Shown here: piece by piece, positions 28,690 through 37,778 of the stretch
Numbering within the stretch: the first letter of the stretch is position 1
Layout of the letters: each line of letters starts with the position of its first letter
Source: Candidatus Gastranaerophilales bacterium
GTDB taxonomy: Bacteria > Cyanobacteriota > Vampirovibrionia > Gastranaerophilales > Gastranaerophilaceae
Assembly: GCA_944323695.1 (NCBI GenBank)
Contig: CALUTI010000003.1
Span: forward strand, 1 to 64,000
Length of the DNA: 64,000 nucleotides
Direction: 5' to 3'
Notes under the pieces: model-generated
The model's database searches: none
Told to the model about the DNA's origin: nothing
The model's input: only the letters and a program-made list of their open reading frames with translations
Translations under genes and position numbers: made by a program

Positions 28690-29733
28690 ATGGAGTGTCT
28701 GGCAATCGGTTCATTACCTTATGATAATCCCCAAAAAGCTTTAACAATTGTCCAAAACTATTTTAATAAAATACCTTTTTGGCCGCAATTGACAAAAGTT
28801 AGTAAAAATGAAGACATGTCTTTTCAATTTTTGGAAGGAATGCCTTCATTTTTTATGCCTGATGACGGAAATTTTCGTTTTGATACGGAAAACACCCGAT
28901 TTTTTGATGATTTGGAACAGTTTTTGGAAGATTACGAAACAATAATTACAAACAAAGACTACAATTTGCTCCAAAAATATTCAATAAGCGAAAACTTTTC
29001 ATCTGCGTTCAGACCTTTTTTGGAATTAATTAAAAAAAATAACTGCAAATTTGCAAAAGGTCAGATAACAGGACCTTTCACACTTGCGACAATGTTGACC
29101 GATACAAAAGGCAGAGCGGCTGTTTATGACGAAACTTTAAGGGAGTTAATTGTTAAAATACTGTCGTTAAAGGCTCTATGGCAGGTAAATGAAATCAAAA
29201 AATCAGGGGCAACCCCGATAATTTTTATGGATGAACCGACCTTAACACAACTTGGAGCTTCAACTTACTTAACTATTTCAAGAAAAGAAGTTACCAATAT
29301 GCTTAAGGAAATCTCCGATACAATTAAAAATAACGGCGGTCTGTCAGGTCTCCACTGCTGCGGAAAATGTGATTGGACGGTACCGATTGATGCAGAAATT
29401 GATATTTTAAGCCTTGATGCATATTCTTATGCTGAAAATTTAAGTATTTTTCACAAAAGTATTCAAAAATTTCTTGAAAAAGGCGGGAAAATAGCCTGGG
29501 GGATTATTCCGACAAAGGATAAAAAAGCTTTAGAAAAAGCTGATTTAAATATTCTGGATGAAAAATTTAAAAAGGCTGTAAATTATTTGACTAAAAAGGG
29601 AATTAATGAGAAACTAATAATGGACAATTCTTTTATAGCACCGACGTGCGGCGCAGGCTCTTTATCAGAAGAACTTGCTGAAAAAGCAATGAGACTAACC
29701 TTTGAATTAAAAGAGAGGTATAATGACAACTAA
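28690..29733 (+). CDS. UroD/MetE-superfamily methyltransferase-like protein
   Basis: 347 residues with a TIM-barrel family pattern: GQITGPFTLATML near residue 125, IIFMDEPTL near 178, GLHCCGKCDW near 221 and PTCGAGSLSEE near the C terminus. The His-x-Cys pair is the zinc-binding type found in cobalamin-independent methionine synthase and in corrinoid methyltransferases of the UroD superfamily. True uroporphyrinogen decarboxylase is less likely. It overlaps the next gene by 11 bases and is followed by FolD, which points to one-carbon metabolism (inference). Substrate unknown. Confidence 0.7.
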   Translation: MECLAIGSLPYDNPQKALTIVQNYFNKIPFWPQLTKVSKNEDMSFQFLEGMPSFFMPDDGNFRFDTENTRFFDDLEQFLEDYETIITNKDYNLLQKYSISENFSSAFRPFLELIKKNNCKFAKGQITGPFTLATMLTDTKGRAAVYDETLRELIVKILSLKALWQVNEIKKSGATPIIFMDEPTLTQLGASTYLTISRKEVTNMLKEISDTIKNNGGLSGLHCCGKCDWTVPIDAEIDILSLDAYSYAENLSIFHKSIQKFLEKGGKIAWGIIPTKDKKALEKADLNILDEKFKKAVNYLTKKGINEKLIMDNSFIAPTCGAGSLSEELAEKAMRLTFELKERYNDN

Positions 29734-30466
29734 ACTTGCAATTACCGGTAAAAGCGGAAGCGGCAAAACTACTATTACTAAAGCATTTTTAAATATACTG
29801 AAGGAAATGTTTCCGGAAAAAACAATACTTCTTTTGGATAACGACCTGACAGGTGAACTCGGTCACAGCTTCGGGCTTGATATCAGAAACACGATTTACG
29901 GTATCAGAAGCGGTAAACACGAATATAAAACCGGAATTCCTGAAAATATGACCAAACAGGAATTTATTGAATGGGCAATGGAAGATATTGTTGTCTCTCT
30001 GGATGAAAACGTAGATATTATTGTTTCATGGCTTGTCGGTTCAAAAGATTGCAGATGCCCTATTACCGGTCAAATTAATGATGCGGTGTATAAACTTATC
30101 CAAAGATATGATATCGTCATTTTTGACTGCGAATTTGATTTAAAATACCTGAACCAGCTTGTTGATACTGATATAGATACGACAATAATCGTTGCAAATC
30201 CGAGCGAAGATTCCGCGCATCTTGCAAAACGTATTGAGGAGTTTAGCGCCAAATACGCAGCCGGCGGGCAATTAGGTGTTGTAATAAATAAGGCTGAAAA
30301 TGAAAAATTAAGCGAGGTTTATGACCTCTTGAAAAAATATGATCTGGATGTATTGGGAGTAATCCCCTATGATAAAAGTTTGGAAGAAAATACGGTAAAA
30401 AAAGAATCAAAAATTGTTCAGGATGCAATTAAGGAATTCTATTTCAGACTAAATCTTCCGCAATGA
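29723..30466 (+). CDS. CooC-like P-loop ATPase (nickel-insertion type)
   Basis: 247 residues of the SIMIBI class. Walker A is ITGKSGSGKTT, with the early Lys typical of MinD/ArsA/CooC proteins. DNDLTGELG follows the first strand. KDCRCPITG matches the position of the CxC metal-binding motif of CooC, the ATPase that loads nickel into carbon monoxide dehydrogenase. The DCEFDL segment is the Walker B region. No CODH gene is in the window, so the target may be another metalloenzyme. It sits between the UroD/MetE-like gene and folD, overlapping the former. Confidence 0.7.
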   Translation: MTTKLAITGKSGSGKTTITKAFLNILKEMFPEKTILLLDNDLTGELGHSFGLDIRNTIYGIRSGKHEYKTGIPENMTKQEFIEWAMEDIVVSLDENVDIIVSWLVGSKDCRCPITGQINDAVYKLIQRYDIVIFDCEFDLKYLNQLVDTDIDTTIIVANPSEDSAHLAKRIEEFSAKYAAGGQLGVVINKAENEKLSEVYDLLKKYDLDVLGVIPYDKSLEENTVKKESKIVQDAIKEFYFRLNLPQ

Positions 30467-30472
30467 GGTAGT

Positions 30473-31309
30473 ATGGCAGTAATTCTTGACGGTAAAAAAT
30501 TAAAAGAAAAAATTCTGGAGAGTTTAAAAATAAAAATTGACGGCTTTACAAAAAAACCGTCGCTTACGGTTATTCTTGTAGGAAATGACCCTGCAAGCAG
30601 GATTTACGTAAACAATAAAAAAATAACTGCCGAAAAAATCGGAATAAATTCTGATATTATTACTTACCCCTCATCTGTAACTGAAGATGAATTACTTGAA
30701 AAAATTCATGAATTGAATAAAGATGACAATGTAAACGCAATTCTTGTACAATTGCCTTTACCTGAACATATTTCAAAAGAAAAAGTAATAAATATGATTA
30801 ATCCGCAAAAAGATGTTGACGGGTTTACACCGTATAATTTCGGTAAACTTTTTTCCGGAGAAAAACCTTTTGTATATCCGTGTACCCCAAAAGGGATTTT
30901 ACTATTGCTTGATGAGTATAATATTGAACTTGAAGGGAAACACGTAGTAATTGTGGGCCGCTCAAATATAGTCGGTAAACCGCTTTCACAAATGATGTTA
31001 AACAGAAATGCTACGGTCACAATCTGCCACAGCCACACAAAAAATCTTGCTGAAATAACAAAAACTGCAGATATTCTTGTTTCTGCAGTAGGGGAAAATA
31101 TAATAGAAGGAAAAATGTTGAAACCCGGTTGTGTTGTGGTTGATGTAGGGATTTTCAAAGATGCGGCGGGTAGAACACGCGGAGACGTCGACTTTGAAAA
31201 TGTTTCCAAAATTGCATCATATATCTCACCTGTTCCGGGCGGCGTCGGGCCAATGACTATTACTTCATTAATGCTCAACACCGTAGAACTTTTTGAAAAA
31301 ACGTTGTGA
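30473..31309 (+). CDS. folD: Methylenetetrahydrofolate dehydrogenase / cyclohydrolase FolD
   Basis: 278 residues. Interconverts methylene-, methenyl- and formyl-tetrahydrofolate. The catalytic Lys lies in SRIYVNNKKITAEKIG (YxxxK), followed by VQLPLPEH and the NADP-binding VVIVGRSNIVGKPLSQMM, then SPVPGGVGPMTITSLM. Standard length and complete. Third gene of a tight three-gene unit with six bases of spacing. Confidence 0.97.
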   Translation: MAVILDGKKLKEKILESLKIKIDGFTKKPSLTVILVGNDPASRIYVNNKKITAEKIGINSDIITYPSSVTEDELLEKIHELNKDDNVNAILVQLPLPEHISKEKVINMINPQKDVDGFTPYNFGKLFSGEKPFVYPCTPKGILLLLDEYNIELEGKHVVIVGRSNIVGKPLSQMMLNRNATVTICHSHTKNLAEITKTADILVSAVGENIIEGKMLKPGCVVVDVGIFKDAAGRTRGDVDFENVSKIASYISPVPGGVGPMTITSLMLNTVELFEKTL

Positions 31310-31337
31310 TAACATAAGTTATCAGACGCATTTTTTA

Positions 31338-31661
31338 TTAGCTGCCTATCAAATTCAAGCCGCAGCTGTTTTTAATATTATTGTTAACCAATGTCTTCAA
31401 GCTGGAGATTTCGTTATCAAGCAATTGGATTTGTGAATCCAAAGTATCCTGTCTTGATTCCAAATATTCTTCAGTCTGTTGTAATTGAATGTAATAAGGA
31501 TCATTGTCCAAATCGGCATCTTCACCCATTTCATTCGCATAATAACCCATTTCTTTTGAAACCCAGTTTGCTTCGTTCATAACTAGTGTTTGTTCATATT
31601 GAAGCTGGTTCCTCTGTAAAATAAATAAACTTTTTTGTGCATCTACCGCTAAAAACGACAT
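31338..31661 (-). CDS. Small coiled-coil protein related to the 18659 product
   Basis: 107 residues, no signal peptide. It is almost wholly helical, with a C-terminal heptad region (RQDTLDSQIQLLDNEISSLK) and an end INNSIKNSCG-like (actual NNIKNSCGLNL) that resembles the NVDKNVEKSF end of the 382-residue protein at 18659. The MSFLAVDAQKSLFILQ start also recalls MGMAAGQARLLSI. I take both as members of one lineage-specific family; the function is unknown. It converges on folD and diverges from prepilin D. Confidence 0.6.
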   Translation of the reverse strand: MSFLAVDAQKSLFILQRNQLQYEQTLVMNEANWVSKEMGYYANEMGEDADLDNDPYYIQLQQTEEYLESRQDTLDSQIQLLDNEISSLKTLVNNNIKNSCGLNLIGS

Positions 31662-31833
31662 ATTAGCTCTCCTTATGTTGTACTCTTCTCTTAAATATAT
31701 AAAGTATTTTAGATTTGGTCGATTTCAGCGTTTGCATTTTTTGTAACATTTGTTTACAAATAAATGTTTTCAGTAAATTACTTGACAAAATATGCAAAAT
31801 AATATTTAATAAAGAAAACAGGAGGACAATTTC

Positions 31834-32735
31834 ATGAAAACATACACTATAAAAGCGGTTAAGGCAGTCGCCCCCCCCCGAAACTAGCTCTGTATGCTAA
31901 TTTTAGTTCGTCGGGTATTCGAAAATTATTTTCTCGACGACGCTCTCCCCTCCGGTTCCGCTATGGTCTCGAAAATAATTTTCGAATACCTGCTTTTACA
32001 TTAGCAGAGGTCTTAATTACGCTTGGTATTATAGGAATAGTCGCTGCGATGACTATTCCCACACTTATTGCGAATTACAAAGAAAAACAAACCGTAACAC
32101 AATTAACTAAAACATTTCAGACACTATCTCACGCATATCAAATGATGCAGGCAGAATATGGAACAATTAATACATGGGGATTAATAACTACAGGTACAAT
32201 CGATGAAGAAACAGGAAAACCAATATATGATCACAGTGCACAGAAACTGGTTGCCGAAAGATTTAAAAAATACTTAAAAGTTGCTAAAACCTGCGAATAT
32301 GATAAAGTTTGCAATAACTTTAATTACTATAATCTAAGTGGAGAAAAACTGTCCGATACAGGTCTTATACCAAGCGAAAATGCAGATAAACGTGAAGCCT
32401 TCCCCGAAGGTATGTTCTTCTTAAATGACGGAACATTTGTAGCAATGGCGACTTTCTTCCGTGGGACAGGCGGATTGTATGTTGTTTTACCGGGCAGTAA
32501 AGATGCTACTCTGGGAAAAACAAGATTCTACTTCTATTTTAATTCCAAAGGTTTTTTCCCCAGAGGAATGAAAGGAGACGAAGCAATGCCGTTTGAAACT
32601 TTATGCAAACCTGGCGTAGGTCAAGGAGCTTATGACGGACAAGGCTGCACAGCTTGGGTAATTTATAATAAAAACATGGATTATCTGCATTGTCCCGATG
32701 AATTATCTTGGGACGGCAAACATAAATGTGACTAA
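31834..32735 (+). CDS. Prepilin-like protein D (LSWDGKHKC family), out of frame at a C9 tract
   Basis: ATG 31834 follows ACAGGAGGACAA. The tract here is C on the coding strand. As assembled the frame stops at TAG two codons later; with ten C it reads through PPP, a 77-base hairpin element and IPAFTLAEVLITLG, giving 300 codons. The globular domain ends in TAWVIYNKNMDYLHC and LSWDGKHKCD, as in genes E, F and G. The 5' leader is unrelated to that of A, C, E, F and G, so a coding-strand C tract arose at the same relative position independently, or by inversion. Confidence 0.84.
31871..31879 (+). repeat. Homopolymer tract of prepilin D (9 C on coding strand)
   Basis: Nine C follow GTCG; GCC CCC CCC CGA AAC TAG is the assembled reading. 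Ten C would give GCC CCC CCC CCG AAA CTA and continue open. Confidence 0.8.
31914..31990. repeat. Hairpin element inside prepilin D, conserved 37-base core
   Basis: Perfect 20-base arms (31914-31933 and 31971-31990) flank a core starting TCGACGACGCTCTC and ending GCTATGGTCTC. The core recurs at 41072-41108 with only two differences, but there the arms are a different sequence. Confidence 0.75.
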
Positions 32736-32737
32736 TA

Positions 32738-32768
32738 AAAAGCCGGTTTTGAAAACCGGCTTTTTTTG
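32738..32768. terminator. Bidirectional intrinsic terminator (AAGCCGGTTT type)
   Basis: AAAGCCGGTTTTGAAAACCG begins the hairpin and a T-run ends it. It separates the convergent prepilin D and rpsI genes and is nearly identical to the terminators at 1252, 54067 and 59379. Confidence 0.88.
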
Positions 32769-32773
32769 AAATA

Positions 32774-33169
32774 TTAACGTTTTGAGAATTGGAAACGTTT
32801 TCTTGCACGTTTGCGACCGTATTTTTTACGTTCTTTAACACGCGGATCACGTGTCAGCAAACCTTCAAGTCTTAATACGTTTCTGTATTCTTCGTTAGAT
32901 TTTACGAGCGCTCTTGCAATACCGTGTCTGATTGCACCGCATTGAGCAACAACACCGCCGCCTACGGCTTTTACTCTGACATCATATTTATCCTGATTGT
33001 CAGTCAAAACAAGCGGTCTATATACTAACATTTCTATAGCAGGTCTGTTTCCGATATAATCTGTTAATTTTTTACCGTTAACAAAAATTCTGCCTTTGCC
33101 TTTAACCAATTTTACAACAGCAATAGAGGTCTTTCTGCGTCCTGTAGCTATAATTTCTTTATCAGCCAT
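32774..33169 (-). CDS. rpsI: Ribosomal protein S9
   Basis: 131 residues. ATGRRKTSIAVVKL at the N terminus, GGGVVAQCGAIRHGIARAL in the middle and the basic C-terminal KKYGRKRARKRFQFSKR that reaches the P site. Last gene of the alpha-operon cluster. Its start codon abuts the rplM stop by one base. Confidence 0.97.
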   Translation of the reverse strand: MADKEIIATGRRKTSIAVVKLVKGKGRIFVNGKKLTDYIGNRPAIEMLVYRPLVLTDNQDKYDVRVKAVGGGVVAQCGAIRHGIARALVKSNEEYRNVLRLEGLLTRDPRVKERKKYGRKRARKRFQFSKR

Positions 33170-33606
33170 TATTTAACCTCCTTTTCTAATACAATTGGTT
33201 TTTGAGCAGCATGCGGATGTTCAGGGCCATTGTAGACTTTCAATTTTGTAAATTGAGTGTCGCCCAATGTGTTGTGCTGAAGCATGCCTTTTACTGCTTT
33301 TTCAATTAATTTTCTTGCATCTTTTTCGCGTACTTCTTTTACGCTTGCAGCTTTCAAGCCGCCCGGATAACCGGTGTGATGATAATAAATTTTATCAGTT
33401 TCTTTTTTACCTGAAACAACAACTTTGTCAGCATTGATTACGATGACAAAATCACCTGTATCAACGTTGGGTGTATATTCAGGTTTATTTTTGCCTCTGA
33501 GAATATTAGCAATTCTGGTAGCCAATCTGCCAAGGATTTCACCTTCGGCATCAATTAAATACCATTTTCTTTCAACTTCCAGAGGTTTTGCTGAATATGT
33601 TTTCAT
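33169..33606 (-). CDS. rplM: Ribosomal protein L13
   Basis: 145 residues with [19 protein letters not shown], the usual [11 protein letters not shown] and the C-terminal [12 protein letters not shown]. It is paired with rpsI as in most bacteria and follows truA with a 14-base gap. Confidence 0.97.
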   Translation of the reverse strand: MKTYSAKPLEVERKWYLIDAEGEILGRLATRIANILRGKNKPEYTPNVDTGDFVIVINADKVVVSGKKETDKIYYHHTGYPGGLKAASVKEVREKDARKLIEKAVKGMLQHNTLGDTQFTKLKVYNGPEHPHAAQKPIVLEKEVK

Positions 33607-33620
33607 GCTTTATCTCCAAT

Positions 33621-34376
33621 TTAATATGTTACTTCTACAAGTGTCAATCCGTACGGACTGACGGTTTGACCGGCTTTTTTCCGATCTTTTGCCTCAAGAA
33701 CATTTTTCATATGCTCAGGCGGCAGGTTATGCCCTTCTATTTCTAAAAGGGTTCCGACAATGGCTCTTACCATATTATACAAAAACCTGTTTCCTATAAT
33801 ATCAATAATCACCCTGTCGCCGGCGCGTGAAACTTTCGCTTCATAGATAAAACAAACTTTGCTCGGGTTCAGCGTCCCGGAACTTTTAAAACTTGAAAAA
33901 TCATGTTCACCTTTAATATAATCCAGTGCGTTTTGCATCCTTTTTATATCAATATCATACTTAACTCTTAACAAATCACCGTCAAAAGCGTTTTTGCATC
34001 TGCGATTAACAAATTCATAAACATAATGACGTTTTTTTGCCGATTTTTGAGCATGAAATTCAGGGTCGACCTCTTTCAAGTTAGTGACGGATATGTCGTT
34101 GGGAAGTATTTCATTCAAAGAGTAGACAAACTTTGAAGCAACAATAGGTTTGTCACAATCAAAATGAACAACCTGTCCGACGGAATTAACTCCTTTATCC
34201 GTTCTTCCGGAAAAGATTGTTTTAACCGGCCGATTATTATTTATGGAATTACCATATATCAATGTACTGAGTGCTTTTTCAAGTTCTCCCTGTATTGTCG
34301 GTAAGTCACTTCCGGCTTGCAATTGGCTTCCGGCGTAGTTTTTACCTATATACTGAACCTGAACGGCATAACGCAT
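33621..34376 (-). CDS. truA: tRNA pseudouridine synthase A
   Basis: 251 residues. Isomerises U38-U40 in the anticodon stem of tRNAs. The catalytic Asp is in FSGRTDKGVNSVGQVVHF, and the C-terminal FLYNMVRAIVGTLLEIE segment is typical. It lies between rplQ (three-base gap) and rplM, the order common in many bacteria. Full length. Confidence 0.96.
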   Translation of the reverse strand: MRYAVQVQYIGKNYAGSQLQAGSDLPTIQGELEKALSTLIYGNSINNNRPVKTIFSGRTDKGVNSVGQVVHFDCDKPIVASKFVYSLNEILPNDISVTNLKEVDPEFHAQKSAKKRHYVYEFVNRRCKNAFDGDLLRVKYDIDIKRMQNALDYIKGEHDFSSFKSSGTLNPSKVCFIYEAKVSRAGDRVIIDIIGNRFLYNMVRAIVGTLLEIEGHNLPPEHMKNVLEAKDRKKAGQTVSPYGLTLVEVTY

Positions 34377-34379
34377 AGG

Positions 34380-34808
34380 TTATACCAGCTGGATTAATGC
34401 CATTTCAGAGGCATCTCCGCGTCTTGGCGGCAAACGGTAAATTCTTGTATAACCGCCTTCACGGTTAGAATATTTTTTACCGATTACAACAAACAATTTT
34501 CTCAAAACTGTTTCTGCAGCCAATTTTTTATCAGCCTGAGGTGCGTCAAAAACTTCACCTGATGCAAGGTCCATATATTTTCCTGTTTCTTTGTCGAAAA
34601 TATATTTAGCGGCCTGGCGGCGGCTGTTCAAATCACCTTTTTTTGCAAAAGTGATAATCTCTTCAGCATATGGTCTCAATGCTTTTGCTCTTGCCATAGT
34701 TGTTTTGATTTCACCGTGCATAAAAAGTTCAGTCGCTAAAGAACGCAACAAGGCTTCTCTTTGGTCTTGTGCTTTTCCAAGCGTATGTTTTTTTGTTTGG
34801 TGTCTCAT
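34380..34808 (-). CDS. rplQ: Ribosomal protein L17
   Basis: 142 residues. MRHQTKKHTLGKAQDQREAL is the typical start, followed by LFMHGEIKTTMARAKALRP and the GYTRIYRLPPRRGDASEMA end. AAAGGAAAAT precedes the ATG. Directly downstream of rpoA. Confidence 0.97.
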   Translation of the reverse strand: MRHQTKKHTLGKAQDQREALLRSLATELFMHGEIKTTMARAKALRPYAEEIITFAKKGDLNSRRQAAKYIFDKETGKYMDLASGEVFDAPQADKKLAAETVLRKLFVVIGKKYSNREGGYTRIYRLPPRRGDASEMALIQLV

Positions 34809-34849
34809 TTTTATTTTCCTTTTTTATTATTACTATTTCGTTTAGAAAA

Positions 34850-35818
34850 TTAACCGATTTCTTCTTCCATTTCAGGGCTTGGAGCTAATTCCAATCCAAA
34901 GTGGTGAAGTCTTTCGATAACTTCATCAGAAGATTTTTTGCCGAAGTTTTTAATATTCAACAGATCGTGTTCTGATTTTTTCAATAATTCAGCCATTGAA
35001 TTGATGCTTGCACGTTTCAAGCAGTTATATGCTCTAACAGACAATTCCAATTCTTCAATGGTCATTGAAGGAACGTTAGAATCTTCTTCTTCGGTTTCTT
35101 CAACAGATGCAACAGGTGTGATTACCGGCTGACCTGTAATTGATGCGATTTGCATAAAGTGATCAATCAAAAGATTTGATGCCTGGCTCAAAGCTGTTGT
35201 AACATCAATTGAACCGTTTGACCAGATTTCCAAAGTCAACTTATCAAAATCAATCATATCGCCTACACGAGTATTTTCAACATTATAGCTTACGCGTTTG
35301 ATAGGCATAAATGTTGCATCTATAGGCAATACATCAATTGATAAGCCTTTTGCGTCTCTAGGAACATCATTGGCAACATAACCTTTACCTGTTTCTACAA
35401 TAACATCAGCATGGAATGAACCACCGTCAGCTACTGTACAAATTAACCAATCAGGGTTAACAACTTTAACACCTGCCGGCAATTGAATATCACTTGCAAG
35501 AACCGGTCCAGGACGGTCAACATCTATTCTTAAATGTTGGGCATCTTTAGAATCGGTTTTAACAACTAAGCCTTTAAGGTTAAGCATTACATCAATAACA
35601 TCTTCCAATACACCCGGAATTGCTGTGTATTCGTGAGTAATACCTTCAATTCTTGCAGATGTTACGGCTGTGCCTTCAAGACTTGATAATAATACACGTC
35701 TCAAAGAGTTACCGATTGTAGTACCAAAGCCTCTTTCCAACGGTTCAATTACGAATTTTCCGTATTGTGAACCATCTGAGCTTGTTGTTGTATTAACGCA
35801 TTTAATTTTTAATTCCAT
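34850..35818 (-). CDS. rpoA: RNA polymerase alpha subunit
   Basis: 322 residues. The N-terminal dimerisation domain has FVIEPLERGFGTTIGNSLRR, and the C-terminal domain, which binds UP elements and activators, has LELSVRAYNCLKRASINSM and KNFGKKSSDEVIERL. Both domains are complete and joined by an acidic linker (about 235-255). Standard place between rpsD and rplQ. Confidence 0.98.
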   Translation of the reverse strand: MELKIKCVNTTTSSDGSQYGKFVIEPLERGFGTTIGNSLRRVLLSSLEGTAVTSARIEGITHEYTAIPGVLEDVIDVMLNLKGLVVKTDSKDAQHLRIDVDRPGPVLASDIQLPAGVKVVNPDWLICTVADGGSFHADVIVETGKGYVANDVPRDAKGLSIDVLPIDATFMPIKRVSYNVENTRVGDMIDFDKLTLEIWSNGSIDVTTALSQASNLLIDHFMQIASITGQPVITPVASVEETEEEDSNVPSMTIEELELSVRAYNCLKRASINSMAELLKKSEHDLLNIKNFGKKSSDEVIERLHHFGLELAPSPEMEEEIG

Positions 35819-35888
35819 TTGTTTTTCTCCTAGTTTTATAATAACTATTGATTCTTCATTGTGGATTCAGGCGTTTCAGCCTGTATTA

Positions 35889-36491
35889 TTATTTAGAATA
35901 ATATTCAATTACCAAATGTTCTTTGATTTCAGGATCAAGTTCTTCTCTTTCCGGAATTCTGTCAAAAGTAATTTTTAAAGCATCCTTGTCAATGGTCATC
36001 CATGCAGGTGCGCAAGCCATATCAATCATTTCCAATACATTTTTCAAGTATTGAGAGCTTCTTGATTTAACTGTCACAACATCACCGGGTTTAACCAAAT
36101 ATGACGGGATGTCTACTTTTTTACCGTTAACCAAAACATGACCGTGGTTAACGATCTGTCTTGTTTGTTTACGTGTAATACCAAAGCCTGCTCTGAACAA
36201 GATATTATCTAATCTTGATTCCAAAAGCTGTAACAAAATTGTACCTGTTACGCCTTTTCTTCTTGCAGCTTCGTTATAGTATCTTGCAAATTGTTTTTCG
36301 CTTACCAAATATGTAAGTCTGATTTTTTGTTTTTCATTCAAGTGAATTGCATATTCAGAAAGTTTTTTTCTGACTGCGCCGTGCTGACCTGAAGCACTTT
36401 GTCTCATAGAAGAAGTTAATTTTCTATTTGACAAATCTTTTACACCGTAGTTACGGAATAATTTATTTGTAGGTCCTTTGTATCTTGCCAT
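35889..36491 (-). CDS. rpsD: Ribosomal protein S4
   Basis: 200 residues from MARYKGPTNKLFRNYG. It shows the S4 RNA-binding domain (RLDNILFRAGFGITRKQTRQ, GHVLVNGKKVDIPSY). ATG 36491 is chosen over the upstream frame start at 36518 because AAAGGAG lies just before it and it matches family length. In many bacteria S4 autoregulates this operon. Confidence 0.97.
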   Translation of the reverse strand: MARYKGPTNKLFRNYGVKDLSNRKLTSSMRQSASGQHGAVRKKLSEYAIHLNEKQKIRLTYLVSEKQFARYYNEAARRKGVTGTILLQLLESRLDNILFRAGFGITRKQTRQIVNHGHVLVNGKKVDIPSYLVKPGDVVTVKSRSSQYLKNVLEMIDMACAPAWMTIDKDALKITFDRIPEREELDPEIKEHLVIEYYSK

Positions 36492-36571
36492 TTTTTCTCC
36501 TTTACTTTTGCGGGGCATCTATGGTTTGCTTCTTGGCTTTAAGCAAGCCCCCGCGAATTAACTAATAAATG

Positions 36572-36958
36572 TTATACACGTCTTTTCTTCGGTGGTCTGC
36601 AGCCATTGTGCGGAATTGGAGTTACATCTTTAATCAATGTAATTTCCAAACCTGCTGCTTGAATAGCCCTGATAGCTGTTTCACGACCTGAACCGGGTCC
36701 TTTGATGTAAACTTCAACTTTTTTCATACCCTGGTCTATAGATTTTTTAGCAACAAGTTCAGCTGCTGATTGAGCTGCAAAAGGTGTTCCTTTTCTTGCG
36801 CCTTTAAAACCTGTAGCTCCTGCTGTTGCCCAGGCAATAGCATTACCTTGAGTATCTGTTGAAGTTACAATTGTATTGTTGAATGTAGATTGTATGTGTA
36901 CAACCCCTTGCAATACATTTTTCTTTTCTTTTTTCTTTGTTTTTACTGGTCTTGCCAT
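36572..36958 (-). CDS. rpsK: Ribosomal protein S11
   Basis: 128 residues. [15 protein letters not shown], the [18 protein letters not shown] segment and the end [16 protein letters not shown] are diagnostic. Part of the alpha operon, with an unusual octamer repeat in the spacer to rpsM. Confidence 0.97.
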   Translation of the reverse strand: MARPVKTKKKEKKNVLQGVVHIQSTFNNTIVTSTDTQGNAIAWATAGATGFKGARKGTPFAAQSAAELVAKKSIDQGMKKVEVYIKGPGSGRETAIRAIQAAGLEITLIKDVTPIPHNGCRPPKKRRV

Positions 36959-36992
36959 TTTAGTTATCCTTTACTTTTTATCTTTCTTTTTT

Positions 36993-37024
36993 AGTTACTA
37001 GGTTACTAAGTTACTAAGGTACCA
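36993..37024. repeat. Octamer tandem repeat in the rpsM-rpsK spacer
   Basis: Four consecutive 8-base units on the plus strand: AGTTACTA, GGTTACTA, AGTTACTA, AGGTACCA. The inverse unit CTTAGTAA matches the octamer array in prepilin G (60465-60504). Confidence 0.7.
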
Positions 37025-37031
37025 AGTAGCG

Positions 37032-37397
37032 CTATTTCTTTTTAGCAACTGCGCCGTTTTTCTTACCGCGGCGTGTTCTTGCGTTGGTTTTTGTTCTCTG
37101 ACCTCTTACAGGAAGATTACGTTTGTGGCGTAAGCCTCTGTATGAGCCGATTTCTTGAAGACGTTTGATGTGCATTGTTACTTCACGTCTCAAGTCACCT
37201 TCTATATGGTAGTTTGCTAATTCATTACGAAGATTTTTGATATCTTCTTCTGTTAAATCATCTGTTCTTAAATCAGGTGATATTTTTGTAGCTTCAAGAA
37301 TTTTTGCACTTCTTGTAGGTCCTATACCGTAAATATAGGTTAATGCTACTATCATTCTTTTGTTACGAGGTAAATCTACCCCTGCTAGTCTTGCCAT
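37032..37397 (-). CDS. rpsM: Ribosomal protein S13
   Basis: 121 residues. [29 protein letters not shown] with the helix-hairpin-helix, [20 protein letters not shown], and a Lys-rich tail. AAGGAGAAAAAT precedes the ATG. Confidence 0.97.
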   Translation of the reverse strand: MARLAGVDLPRNKRMIVALTYIYGIGPTRSAKILEATKISPDLRTDDLTEEDIKNLRNELANYHIEGDLRREVTMHIKRLQEIGSYRGLRHKRNLPVRGQRTKTNARTRRGKKNGAVAKKK

Positions 37398-37628
37398 TTA
37401 TTTTTCTCCTTTTCTTGGCTTTTGGCGGAATTGAAATTTAATTGCGGGCTTAATTCTAACCGGCACTTTATTTTGTCCGCCCCTGTTGTTAGATTTTTTT
37501 GGGTAAGAGGCTTAAATACTTCCTCTCCACCTGCTGATGCCCGCAGGTTCGGCTGTCAGTTGTAAGATTTATGCTCCGCATTCGCTTCAAGCTCTTTTGC
37601 TTCGCTCACACGGCGTTCAAAATCCTTT
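37398..37628. other. Unusually long rpmJ-rpsM spacer
   Basis: 231 bases separate rpmJ from rpsM, where spacing is normally short. It is richer in G and C than the neighbours. On the minus strand it contains GTGTGAGCGAAGC, close to the GTGAGCGAAGCTCAC sequence found in the leader of prepilins C and G. I see no open frame with a ribosome-binding site in it. It may hold a degenerate dispersed repeat or a regulatory RNA structure. Confidence 0.4.
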
Positions 37629-37742
37629 TTAGCCCTGACGTTGTTTGTGTTTCGGATTTTCACAGATAACTGCTATTCTTCCTTTTCTTTTAATACATTT
37701 GCATTTATCGCAAATCTTTTTTACTGATGATCTTACTTTCAT
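37629..37742 (-). CDS. rpmJ: Ribosomal protein L36
   Basis: 37 residues: [35 protein letters not shown]. The CxxC...C...H zinc-binding pattern (C11, C14, C27, H32) is present. GGAAAACAAA precedes the ATG. It is too short for common length cutoffs and lies between infA and rpsM, the usual order. Confidence 0.95.
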   Translation of the reverse strand: MKVRSSVKKICDKCKCIKRKGRIAVICENPKHKQRQG

Positions 37743-37778
37743 TTTGTTTTCCTTTATATTTATAATTGTGAGATGTTA

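Noticed and set aside
28690..29733. Uroporphyrinogen decarboxylase HemE
   Set aside because: The His-x-Cys zinc-type motif and lack of the HemE N-terminal signature point to another branch of the superfamily.
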